Shown here: piece by piece, positions 27,037-35,059 of the stretch
How the letters are laid out: every line of letters starts with the position of its first letter
Position numbering within the stretch: the stretch's first letter is position 1
From: Lachnospiraceae bacterium
GTDB lineage: Bacteria > Bacillota > Clostridia > Lachnospirales > Lachnospiraceae
NCBI GenBank assembly: GCA_015057505.1
Contig: SVEG01000011.1
Location: forward strand, 1-64,000
Direction of reading: 5' to 3'
Length of the DNA: 64,000 bases
Position numbers and translations under genes: made by a program
The notes under the pieces: model-generated
Told to the model about the DNA's origin: nothing
The model's database searches: none
Seen by the model: only the letters and a program-made list of their open reading frames with translations

Positions 27037-29970
27037 ATGAAAAAGATTTTAGCACTTGTTTTGGTGCTCGCGATGGTTACTCTTACGGCATGTCAGAAGC
27101 AGCCTGCTGAGACGACAACCACAACGGCACCGGCGGAGACAACTACAGAGACACCTACTACGGTTCCTGCGGAAACTACAACTCCCGAGGAGACGACTAC
27201 ACAAGCTCCTGTTGTTGAAACTCCCAAGAAGGGTGAAATGCAGGTTTTTGAGCAGAGCGCAGATGTAGTTGCGACTAATCAAAAGCTTTGGGAGAATCGG
27301 GAATTTACAACACGCCAGATGGAGAATATCGGCAGAGGACTTGTAGCCGTTAAGAATGATATGGGCGTATTTGTTTCATGGAGATGGCTCGGAGAGGAAA
27401 CTAACACCGTTAAGTATAATCTTTACAGAGACGGTAAGAAAGTTAATGCACTGCCTCTAAATGTAACTAATTTTACAGATACAAGCGGTAAGGCAGACAG
27501 TACATATCAGGTTGCTGCGATTATAGACGGCGTTGAGCAGGATAAGTGCGAGGCTGTTACGGTGTGGTCTGCAAGCGGTTTTGATATAAAGTTGGCTGAG
27601 AAACCAATAGCTTATAATCAGAACGGGACAATAAAGAAAGAAACGGAATATTATCCTAATGATTTGAGTATTGCGGATCTTGATGGTGACGGCGAATATG
27701 AGATTATATTAAAATGGGAACCGTCTGACAGTAAGGATAATTCACAGGGGGGATTTACTTCTCCGGTTCATCTTGATGCATATAAACTTGACGGAACCCA
27801 TATGTGGAGAATTAATCTGGGGTATAATATAAGAGCAGGTGCTCACTATACTCAGTTTATGGTTTATGACCTTGACGGTGACGGTAAAGCGGAGCTTGTG
27901 TGCAAGACAGCGGATGGCACCACGGATGCAGCCGGTACTGTAATCGGTGAAGCAGATAAATTGTGGAGAGATGGTGGAGGATATATTCTTCAGGGACCGG
28001 AATATCTTACTGTGTTTGACGGAGAGACAGGTACAATTATTGATACGATTGAATACGAAGTGGGACGAGGCGATGTTACTGCATGGGGAGACAGTTATGG
28101 CAACCGTGTAGACAGATTCCTTGCGTGTGTAGCGTATTTGAATGGATCTACACCCAGTGTTGTTATGTGTAGAGGATATTACACAAGAGCAGTGCTTGTA
28201 GCATATAATCTTGTTGGTGGCAAGTTTCAGAAGGTTTGGACATTTGATACAGATGTTGCCGGAGGTGAGGCAGCAGGACAGGGTAACCACAGTGTTACGG
28301 TAGCTGATGTCGATATGGATGGCAAGGATGAAATTATCTATGGTGGAGCTGCTATTGATGATGACGGAACCTTGTTGCATTCGACAGGTCTTGGGCACGG
28401 CGATGCACAGCATACCGGTGATTTGATTCCGGAACGTCCCGGTTTGGAGATCTTCTCTGTGCATGAGAATGGCTCTGTTAAGTTTGGTATGGAAATGAGA
28501 GATGCCATGACAGGAGAAATTCTCTGGGGTTCTTACGAGGGTACAGATGTAGGTCGTGGTGTTTCTGCAGATATTGATCCGAATTATCCGGGTAATGAGA
28601 GCTGGGCTGCAGGTAAGCTTGTTGCTTCTACAGGTAAAGTAATTACAACTAATTTCTCGATTTCAAGCAACTTCCGTATTTACTGGGATGGTGATTTGGG
28701 AGAAGAGGTTCAGGACGGTAACCATATCGATGACTGGGTAAGCGATAAGAATATGACAACACTTCTTATGACTCAGAAGGGATATGTTGCATGTAACGGT
28801 TCAAAGGCAACACCGGGTCTTACGTGTGATTTGATCGGTGACTGGAGAGAAGAGACGATTCTCTTTACCGCAGACGGCACCAAGATGACAATTTTTACAA
28901 CAACAATTCCTACGGATTATAAGGTATATACCTTGATGCATGATTTACAGTATCGTACATATATAGCAACACAGAACGTTGCATATAACCAACCTGCACA
29001 CACAGGTTATTATCTCGGATTTGATACAACAGAGATTCCGGTTCCTCGTATTCAGTGGGCAAAGGAAGGACAGACAGTTGTTAATCCTGATCTTGCAAAC
29101 GGTGTGAAGTTTTACGATATTAATACGCTTAAGAGAGATGAGAGTGTTGCATTAAAGATTGGCGTACTTAATGCAATGGTTAACGATTACATGCAGAGAG
29201 TTGACAGACAGGGTAATGTAATTGCGCCTTACTTAAGCAATGGTGTGGCATATGTTCCGCTCAGCTTTATTGAAGAAGCTTTTGGTGTTTCCACGGACTA
29301 CAGAGTGGATACACTTAAGATTGATGGTAAGGTTGTTACGCTTACATCAGCAGTTGAGACGGTAAATGATGTTCTTTGTGTACCGGTTACCGCAGTTGAA
29401 GTACTTGGTAAAAAGGTTGTAATGTACGATGATACATTGATTTACATAAGTAATACAGATGTTGTACTTGATAAGGATGCACAGAAAATTCTTACAGATA
29501 CAATTTACAATTATGTTGAGCCTGCGAGCGTGGCAGCATCACTTCCCGTATCTTTTGAATCACTTCAGGCTAAGTCAATTCCTGTTAAAGAAGCTACGGC
29601 AAGCACTGACGAAGGCGGCAATGTTGCAGCAGGTGCAGTGGACGGGAACCTTGAGACAAGATGGAACGGTTGGGACGACGGGGCAACTCTTACTGCTGAT
29701 CTTGGCGAGGCAACGGATGTTGCGGCAGTGGCTGCTACCTTCTACAAGGGTAACGAGAGAAACTACTACTTTGACATTGAAGTATCGGTTGACGGAGAAA
29801 ACTGGACAAGAGTTCTTGAAGCTCAGTCAAGCCCGATAACACTTGACAAAGAGTTCTCAATGTTTGTATTCCCTGAGGTTGTTAAGGCACGTTATGTAAG
29901 ATATGTAGGACACAACTCATCCTCTAACAATGCCAATAATATTTGGGAATTCGTAATTTTGAAACCCTAA
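27037..29970 (+). CDS. polysaccharide lyase family 11 (rhamnogalacturonan lyase) lipoprotein with accessory C-terminal domains
   Basis: 977 residues. The lipoprotein signal ends TACQ (C19) and is followed by a TTT/PAETTT-rich linker to about 65. The PL11 domain (about 75-690) opens ENIGRGLVAVKNDMGVFVSWRW; its propeller carries the calcium-binding loops DLDGDGEYE, DLDGDGKAE and DVDMDGKDE. A stretch resembling the copper-amine-oxidase N-terminal-like domain (about 700-830) follows, then an F5/8 type C (discoidin) domain likely to bind carbohydrate. It cleaves the rhamnogalacturonan I backbone at the cell surface. The ATG at 27037 has GGAGGG upstream. It is a paralogue of the gene at 42960. Confidence 0.92.
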   Translation: MKKILALVLVLAMVTLTACQKQPAETTTTTAPAETTTETPTTVPAETTTPEETTTQAPVVETPKKGEMQVFEQSADVVATNQKLWENREFTTRQMENIGRGLVAVKNDMGVFVSWRWLGEETNTVKYNLYRDGKKVNALPLNVTNFTDTSGKADSTYQVAAIIDGVEQDKCEAVTVWSASGFDIKLAEKPIAYNQNGTIKKETEYYPNDLSIADLDGDGEYEIILKWEPSDSKDNSQGGFTSPVHLDAYKLDGTHMWRINLGYNIRAGAHYTQFMVYDLDGDGKAELVCKTADGTTDAAGTVIGEADKLWRDGGGYILQGPEYLTVFDGETGTIIDTIEYEVGRGDVTAWGDSYGNRVDRFLACVAYLNGSTPSVVMCRGYYTRAVLVAYNLVGGKFQKVWTFDTDVAGGEAAGQGNHSVTVADVDMDGKDEIIYGGAAIDDDGTLLHSTGLGHGDAQHTGDLIPERPGLEIFSVHENGSVKFGMEMRDAMTGEILWGSYEGTDVGRGVSADIDPNYPGNESWAAGKLVASTGKVITTNFSISSNFRIYWDGDLGEEVQDGNHIDDWVSDKNMTTLLMTQKGYVACNGSKATPGLTCDLIGDWREETILFTADGTKMTIFTTTIPTDYKVYTLMHDLQYRTYIATQNVAYNQPAHTGYYLGFDTTEIPVPRIQWAKEGQTVVNPDLANGVKFYDINTLKRDESVALKIGVLNAMVNDYMQRVDRQGNVIAPYLSNGVAYVPLSFIEEAFGVSTDYRVDTLKIDGKVVTLTSAVETVNDVLCVPVTAVEVLGKKVVMYDDTLIYISNTDVVLDKDAQKILTDTIYNYVEPASVAASLPVSFESLQAKSIPVKEATASTDEGGNVAAGAVDGNLETRWNGWDDGATLTADLGEATDVAAVAATFYKGNERNYYFDIEVSVDGENWTRVLEAQSSPITLDKEFSMFVFPEVVKARYVRYVGHNSSSNNANNIWEFVILKP

Positions 29971-29985
29971 TTTTTATTTTTGAAG

Positions 29986-30018
29986 GAGCTCTGAAAATAT
30001 TGTTTTCAGGGCTCTTTT
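29986..30018 (+). terminator. intrinsic terminator of the first PL11 gene
   Basis: GAGCTCTGAAAA pairs with TTTTCAGGGCTC (one wobble) and is followed by TTTTT. Confidence 0.8.
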
Positions 30019-30111
30019 TATAGGGTAAAATGTTGATTTTACGGCTTCAGGGGAGTAAAATAAGTTTATATGGATTGTACGGAGATTATAATGTTGGCAG
30101 GAGGATGTGTA

Positions 30112-31035
30112 ATGAATTTTTTGCATTTTAAATACGCGGTTGAGATAGCAAAAACTAAATCAATAAGTCAGGCTGCAGAGAATCTTTATATGGGACAGCC
30201 CAATCTTTCCAGAGCAATAAAAGAGCTTGAAGAGAAACTTGGAATCACAATATTTTTAAGAACTTCAAGAGGAATCGCAGTTACTGATGAGGGCGAGGAA
30301 TTTTTGCAGTATGCAAAGAAGATTGTAGCCCAGGTAGAAGAGGTGGAGCAAAGATATCAGGAAGGAATTAAAAAGCAGCATTTTTCCGTATGTGTTCCGA
30401 GGGCAAGTTATGTTTCATATGCGCTTTCAGAGTTCGCGGGACATATTAATCCGGACGCACCGGTCGATATTACTTATAGGGAGACTAACTCTATGAGAAC
30501 ATTGCAGACATTAATAAAAGAAGAATGTAATCTTGGTATCGTCAGATACCAGGCTGCTTTTGATAAATATTTTAAGAATATGTTCGAGGAGAAAAAACTT
30601 GTTTCAGAGCTTGTGACAGAATTTTCTTATGTACTTCTTATATCAAAGGAACATCTGCTTGCAGATAAGGAAGAGATACTTGCGGAAGATTTAGAGGGTT
30701 TTATTGAGATAACACATGCCGATCCTTATGTTCCGTCTGTTCCGATGACGGATGTTAGGAAAGCAGAGTTTTCCAAGAATATTGATAAGCGAATTTATGT
30801 TTATGAGAGAGCAAGTCAGTTTGCTTTGCTCGAGAAGGTACCTACGACATTTATGTGGGTGTCTCCGATACCGCAGGAGCTTTGCGATAAATACGGGCTT
30901 GTGCAGAGGGAATGTAAATTTAATAATAAGGTTTATAAGGATGTTATGGTATATCGTAAGGGATATAAGCTTACAGATTTGGACAAGAGATTTATTGAAC
31001 ATGTATGTGAGGCGAAACGCAAATATATAAAATAA
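30112..31035 (+). CDS. LysR-family transcriptional regulator
   Basis: 307 residues. N-terminal winged helix-turn-helix (about 1-60, with SISQAAENLYMGQPNLSRAIKELEEKLG), then a LysR substrate-binding domain. The start is the ATG at 30112 with GGAGGA upstream, giving the standard MNFLHFKYAVEIAKT opening; an ATG at 30070 would add 14 unlikely residues. The inducer and targets are unknown. It lies between a PL11 gene, closed by its own terminator, and the Rex-controlled adhE operon; either neighbour could be a target. A weak hairpin (CTATATC/GATATAG) follows the stop. Confidence 0.9.
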   Translation: MNFLHFKYAVEIAKTKSISQAAENLYMGQPNLSRAIKELEEKLGITIFLRTSRGIAVTDEGEEFLQYAKKIVAQVEEVEQRYQEGIKKQHFSVCVPRASYVSYALSEFAGHINPDAPVDITYRETNSMRTLQTLIKEECNLGIVRYQAAFDKYFKNMFEEKKLVSELVTEFSYVLLISKEHLLADKEEILAEDLEGFIEITHADPYVPSVPMTDVRKAEFSKNIDKRIYVYERASQFALLEKVPTTFMWVSPIPQELCDKYGLVQRECKFNNKVYKDVMVYRKGYKLTDLDKRFIEHVCEAKRKYIK

Positions 31036-31079
31036 ATCAGCTATATCAAAAAAGATATAGTTTCATGCACATAAAGCAT

Positions 31080-31108
31080 TTTACAAGCATATCAAAGATT
31101 GTTAAAAT
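31080..31108 (+). promoter_or_regulatory. sigma-A type promoter of the adhE-hydrogenase operon
   Basis: TTTACA, 17 bases, TAAAAT. The -10 hexamer lies inside the Rex-type operator. Confidence 0.7.
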
Positions 31109-31116
31109 ATTAACGA
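31099..31116. promoter_or_regulatory. Rex-type operator over the adhE promoter -10
   Basis: TTGTTAAAATATTAACGA matches the clostridial Rex pattern TTGTTAA-N4-TTAACAA with one mismatch. Rex represses when NADH is low; high NADH releases it. Because the site covers the -10 element, repression by occlusion is expected. The rex gene is not in this window. Confidence 0.75.
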
Positions 31117-31160
31117 AATCAGGAAGATGAAAATTTGACAAAGGCAAAGGAGATAATCAA

Positions 31161-33761
31161 ATGGAAATCCAAAACGTTGAACAGTTGGCAATCGCGATAA
31201 ACAAGGTAAGAGAGGCGCAGAGAATTTTTGCAACCTATACACAGGAACAGGTTGATAAGATTTTTCAGGCTGCGGCACTCGCTGCGAATAAGGCAAGAAT
31301 TCCGCTTGCTAAGATGGCAGTTGCAGAGACCGGAATGGGAATAGTCGAAGACAAGGTAATTAAGAACAATTATGCGGCAGAGTATATTTACAATGCTTAC
31401 AAAGATACAAAGACTTGTGGTGTTATTGAAGAAGACACTGCATACGGAATTAAGAAGGTTGCGGAGCCCATCGGTGTAATCGCTGCGGTCATCCCTACAA
31501 CCAATCCTACATCAACAGCAATTTTTAAGACACTTATTGCACTTAAGACACGTAACGGTATTATCATCAGCCCCCACCCCCGTGCAAAGGGTTGTACAAT
31601 TGAGGCTGCAAGAATTGTACTTGAGGCGGCTGTAAAGGCAGGTGCTCCCGAGGGAATCATTGACTGGATTGATGTACCGTCACTTGATATGACCAACATG
31701 GTTATGAAGGAAGCAGATATTATCCTTGCAACAGGTGGTCCGGGTATGGTTAAGGCTGCTTACTCAAGCGGCAAGCCGGCACTCGGTGTAGGTGCAGGTA
31801 ATACTCCGGCAATTATTGATGATACAGCAGACATTGTTGTTGCAGTTAACTCAATCATTCATTCCAAGACATTTGACAACGGTATGATTTGTGCCTCAGA
31901 GCAGTCAGTAATCGTACTCGATAAAGTATATAAGGCAGTTAAGAAGGAGTTTGCTGACAGAGGCTGCTATTTCCTTAATCCTGCAGAGACAGAGAAGGTT
32001 CGTAAGACAATTATCATAAACGGTGCACTTAATGCCAAGATCGTTGGTCAGAGAGCTGCTAAGATTGCAGAGCTTTCAGGTGTTAATGTTCCCGAGAATA
32101 CCAAGATTCTTATCGGTGAAGTTGAGAGCGTTGATATTTCAGAGGAATTCGCACATGAGAAATTATCACCTGTACTTGCTATGTATCGTGCAAAAGACAT
32201 CAACGATGCTTTTGAAAAAGCAGAGCATTTAATCGCAGACGGCGGATATGGACATACATCTTCAATCTACCTTAACGCGACAACAGAGAAAGAGAAGCTT
32301 GCTGAGTTTGCAGCACGTATGAAGACATGCCGTATCTTAGTTAATACTCCTTCATCACACGGTGGTATCGGTGACTTGTATAACTTCAAGCTTGCTCCGT
32401 CACTCACACTTGGTTGCGGTTCATGGGGCGGTAACTCAGTTTCTGAGAACGTTGGAGTTAAACATCTTATCAATATTAAGACAGTTGCCGAGAGGAGAGA
32501 GAATATGCTTTGGTTTAGAGCGCCTGAGAAAATTTACATTAAGAAGGGCTGTCTCCCGGTAGCACTTAGCGAGCTTAAGGACGTTATGGGCAAGAAGAAG
32601 GCCTTTATCGTAACAGACAGCTTCTTATATAGTAACGGCTATACAAAATGCATTACAGATAAGTTAGACGAAATGGGAATTCAGCATACAACATTTTATA
32701 ATGTTGAGCCTGATCCGTCACTTGCATCAGCAAAAGAAGGTGCTGAGCAGATGAGAAGCTTCCAGCCTGATACAATCATCGCACTTGGTGGTGGTTCTGC
32801 TATGGATGCCGCTAAGATTATGTGGGTTCTTTACGAGCATCCGGAAGTTGACTTCCTTGATATGGCAATGCGTTTTATCGATATCAGAAAGAGAGTATAT
32901 ACATTCCCTAAGATGGGCGAGAAGGCATACTTTATTGCTATTCCTACATCAGCAGGTACAGGTTCAGAGGTAACTCCTTTTGCAGTTATCACAGATGAGC
33001 AGACAGGCGTTAAATATCCTCTTGCAGATTACGAATTGCTTCCCAATATGGCAATCGTTGATGCAGACCTTCACATGAGCGCTCCTAAGGGACTTACGGC
33101 TGCATCAGGTATTGACGCGGTAACACATGCTGTTGAAGCATACGCTGCAATGCTTGCTACAGATTACACAGACGGTCTTGCTTTACAGAGCTTAAAGGTT
33201 ATTTTTGAATATTTGCCGAGAGCTTACGAGAACGGACAGACAGATGTGGTTGCAAGAGAGAAGATGGCTAACGCAGCAACTATGGCAGGTATGGCATTTG
33301 CCAACGCATTCCTCGGTGTTTGTCACTCAATGGCACATAAGCTTGGTGCTTTCCATCACCTTCCTCACGGTGTTGCCAATGCACTTCTTATCGATGAAGT
33401 AATTCGCTTTAATGCAAGTGAAACACCTGTTAAGATGGGAACATTTTCACAGTACGCTTATCCTCATACAAAAGAAAGATATGCTGAGATTGCAGATGCA
33501 CTCGGGCTTAAGGGTAAGAATGTAGACGAGAAGTTAGAGAACCTTATTAAGGCTATTGACGAGCTTAAGGAAAAGGTAGGAATTAAGAAGACAATTAAGG
33601 ATTACGGTATTGATGAGGCTGATTTCCTTGCACGTCTTGACGATATGGTTGAGCAGGCATTTGACGACCAGTGTACAGGTGCCAATCCCCGTTACCCGCT
33701 TATGAGTGAGATTAAGCAGATGTATCTTAACGCTTACTATGGCACAAGAGAGACAGTATAA
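31161..33761 (+). CDS. adhE: bifunctional acetaldehyde-CoA/alcohol dehydrogenase
   Basis: 866 residues. The N-terminal CoA-acylating aldehyde dehydrogenase (about 1-440) has the catalytic Cys in GMICASEQSV. The C-terminal iron-dependent alcohol dehydrogenase (about 450-866) has the NAD loop ALGGGSAMDAAK and iron-binding histidines in HSMAHKLGAFHHLPHG. It reduces acetyl-CoA to ethanol with two NADH; such enzymes form spirosomes. AAAGGAG lies upstream of the ATG. It is the first gene of a seven-gene run in which gaps are 4-24 bases, ending with an [FeFe] hydrogenase. Confidence 0.97.
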   Translation: MEIQNVEQLAIAINKVREAQRIFATYTQEQVDKIFQAAALAANKARIPLAKMAVAETGMGIVEDKVIKNNYAAEYIYNAYKDTKTCGVIEEDTAYGIKKVAEPIGVIAAVIPTTNPTSTAIFKTLIALKTRNGIIISPHPRAKGCTIEAARIVLEAAVKAGAPEGIIDWIDVPSLDMTNMVMKEADIILATGGPGMVKAAYSSGKPALGVGAGNTPAIIDDTADIVVAVNSIIHSKTFDNGMICASEQSVIVLDKVYKAVKKEFADRGCYFLNPAETEKVRKTIIINGALNAKIVGQRAAKIAELSGVNVPENTKILIGEVESVDISEEFAHEKLSPVLAMYRAKDINDAFEKAEHLIADGGYGHTSSIYLNATTEKEKLAEFAARMKTCRILVNTPSSHGGIGDLYNFKLAPSLTLGCGSWGGNSVSENVGVKHLINIKTVAERRENMLWFRAPEKIYIKKGCLPVALSELKDVMGKKKAFIVTDSFLYSNGYTKCITDKLDEMGIQHTTFYNVEPDPSLASAKEGAEQMRSFQPDTIIALGGGSAMDAAKIMWVLYEHPEVDFLDMAMRFIDIRKRVYTFPKMGEKAYFIAIPTSAGTGSEVTPFAVITDEQTGVKYPLADYELLPNMAIVDADLHMSAPKGLTAASGIDAVTHAVEAYAAMLATDYTDGLALQSLKVIFEYLPRAYENGQTDVVAREKMANAATMAGMAFANAFLGVCHSMAHKLGAFHHLPHGVANALLIDEVIRFNASETPVKMGTFSQYAYPHTKERYAEIADALGLKGKNVDEKLENLIKAIDELKEKVGIKKTIKDYGIDEADFLARLDDMVEQAFDDQCTGANPRYPLMSEIKQMYLNAYYGTRETV

Positions 33762-33781
33762 TATAACAGGAGGATATAACT

Positions 33782-34531
33782 ATGAATTTAGAACGTGTAA
33801 TTGCAGTAAGAACAGGTAAGACGATTTATCGTGACGGTGATCAGGTAATAAAAGTATTTGATAAGGACTATTCTAAAGCAGATGTTCTTAATGAGGCACT
33901 TAATCAGGCAAGAATCGAGGGAACTGACCTTAATGTTCCCAAGATTTTGCAGGTTACAATGATAGACGGCAAGTGGGCAATTATTTCAGAATATATCAAG
34001 GGTAAGACACTTGCTGCCATTATGAAAGAGAATCCTGACAAATATGATGAATATCTTGAGAAATTTGTAGATTTGCAGATGGAAGTTCATTCCAAGAAGG
34101 TGCCGCTCCTTAATAAGCTTAAGGACAAGATGAACCGTAAAATTACAGAGACTGACCTTGATGCAACCACAAGATATGAGCTTCATACACGTCTTGAGGG
34201 TATGCCCAAGCATGACAAGGTATGCCACGGAGATTTTGATCCGTCCAATATTATTATTACGGACGAAGGTAAGGCATATATCCTTGACTGGGCACATGTT
34301 ACACAGGGTAATGCTTCTGCAGATGTAGCAAGAACATATTTGTTGTTCTGGCTTGCAGGAGATATTACAGGTGCAGATAAGTACCTTAATCTTTTCTGTA
34401 AGAAGAGTGATACTGCAAAACAGTATATCCAGAAATGGCTTCCCATTGTTGCGGCTTCACAGTCCGTTAAAGGCAAGGAAGAGGAGAGAGAATTCCTGCT
34501 TTCATGGGTTAATGTTGTAGATTACGAATAA
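33782..34531 (+). CDS. APH/choline-kinase-fold phosphotransferase
   Basis: 249 residues with a protein-kinase-like fold of the aminoglycoside phosphotransferase family. The N-lobe has QVIKVF (Lys for ATP). The catalytic loop HGDFDPSN is at 149-156 and the metal-binding Asp is in ILDWAH (169). It is unlikely to be an antibiotic resistance enzyme given its place, 20 bases after adhE and 16 before two mini-ferredoxins in a hydrogenase operon. A small-molecule or protein kinase working opposite the PP2C-type phosphatase encoded downstream is an inference. Good AGGAGG ribosome binding site. Confidence 0.85.
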   Translation: MNLERVIAVRTGKTIYRDGDQVIKVFDKDYSKADVLNEALNQARIEGTDLNVPKILQVTMIDGKWAIISEYIKGKTLAAIMKENPDKYDEYLEKFVDLQMEVHSKKVPLLNKLKDKMNRKITETDLDATTRYELHTRLEGMPKHDKVCHGDFDPSNIIITDEGKAYILDWAHVTQGNASADVARTYLLFWLAGDITGADKYLNLFCKKSDTAKQYIQKWLPIVAASQSVKGKEEEREFLLSWVNVVDYE

Positions 34532-34547
34532 TTAGGAGGAGAAACGA

Positions 34548-34787
34548 ATGAAGATTGCTATTTGTATTGGAAGTTCATGTCACTTAAAAGGTTCAAGACA
34601 GGTAGTTGAGGAATTGCAGTACCTTGTTGCACAGAACAATCTTAAGGACAAGGTAGAGTTATCAGGTACATTTTGTATGGGTAACTGCCAGAAGGGTGTT
34701 TGTGTAACCGTGGATGGAAAAGATTTTTCCTTAACACCCGAAACTACAAAGGAGTTTTTCGAAAAAGAAGTATTGGCGAAGGTGTGA
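34548..34787 (+). CDS. thioredoxin-fold [2Fe-2S] mini-ferredoxin 1
   Basis: 79 residues. Ligands C6, C11, C43 and C47 have the spacing CX4C...CX3C of the NuoE/HndA C-terminal [2Fe-2S] domain; an extra C52 is present. It presumably passes electrons to or from the hydrogenase modules encoded downstream. TTAGGAGG precedes the ATG. It is followed after six bases by a paralogue, so a tandem duplication is likely. Confidence 0.88.
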   Translation: MKIAICIGSSCHLKGSRQVVEELQYLVAQNNLKDKVELSGTFCMGNCQKGVCVTVDGKDFSLTPETTKEFFEKEVLAKV

Positions 34788-34793
34788 TAAAAG

Positions 34794-35039
34794 ATGATAA
34801 TTCAAATTTGTATTGGCAGTGCCTGCCATCTGAAGGGCTCGCATGAGCTTGTTGAATTACTTCGCACCGCACTTAAAGAGAATAATTTAGATCATGAGGT
34901 TGCGCTTGCCGGCAGTTTTTGCATGGGTAAATGCAATCCAAACGGTGTTACGGTGCAGGTTGATGATACAATTGTTACGGGAGTTACAAGAGAGGGATTT
35001 AGAGATTTTTTTAATGAGTATATTCTCGGAAAAGCATAA
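34794..35039 (+). CDS. thioredoxin-fold [2Fe-2S] mini-ferredoxin 2
   Basis: 81 residues, paralogous to the protein just upstream: the same CIGSxCHLKGS opening and FCMGxC second motif, ligands C6, C11, C43 and C47. It lacks the extra C52 of its neighbour. Two NuoE-like domains as separate small proteins next to a PAS-containing hydrogenase suggest a short electron wire. AAGGTG serves as ribosome binding site, overlapping the end of the preceding gene. Confidence 0.88.
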   Translation: MIIQICIGSACHLKGSHELVELLRTALKENNLDHEVALAGSFCMGKCNPNGVTVQVDDTIVTGVTREGFRDFFNEYILGKA

Positions 35040-35059
35040 AGCAGAAGGAGTCGCTTGAC

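Noticed and set aside
31136-31141. TTGACA just before adhE as a -35 element
   Set aside because: The matching -10 would fall at or inside the start of the gene; the pair at 31080-31108 is far better.
33782-34531. Aminoglycoside resistance gene
   Set aside because: The fold matches, but the gene sits inside a metabolic operon with no sign of mobility; no resistance-specific residues were recognised.
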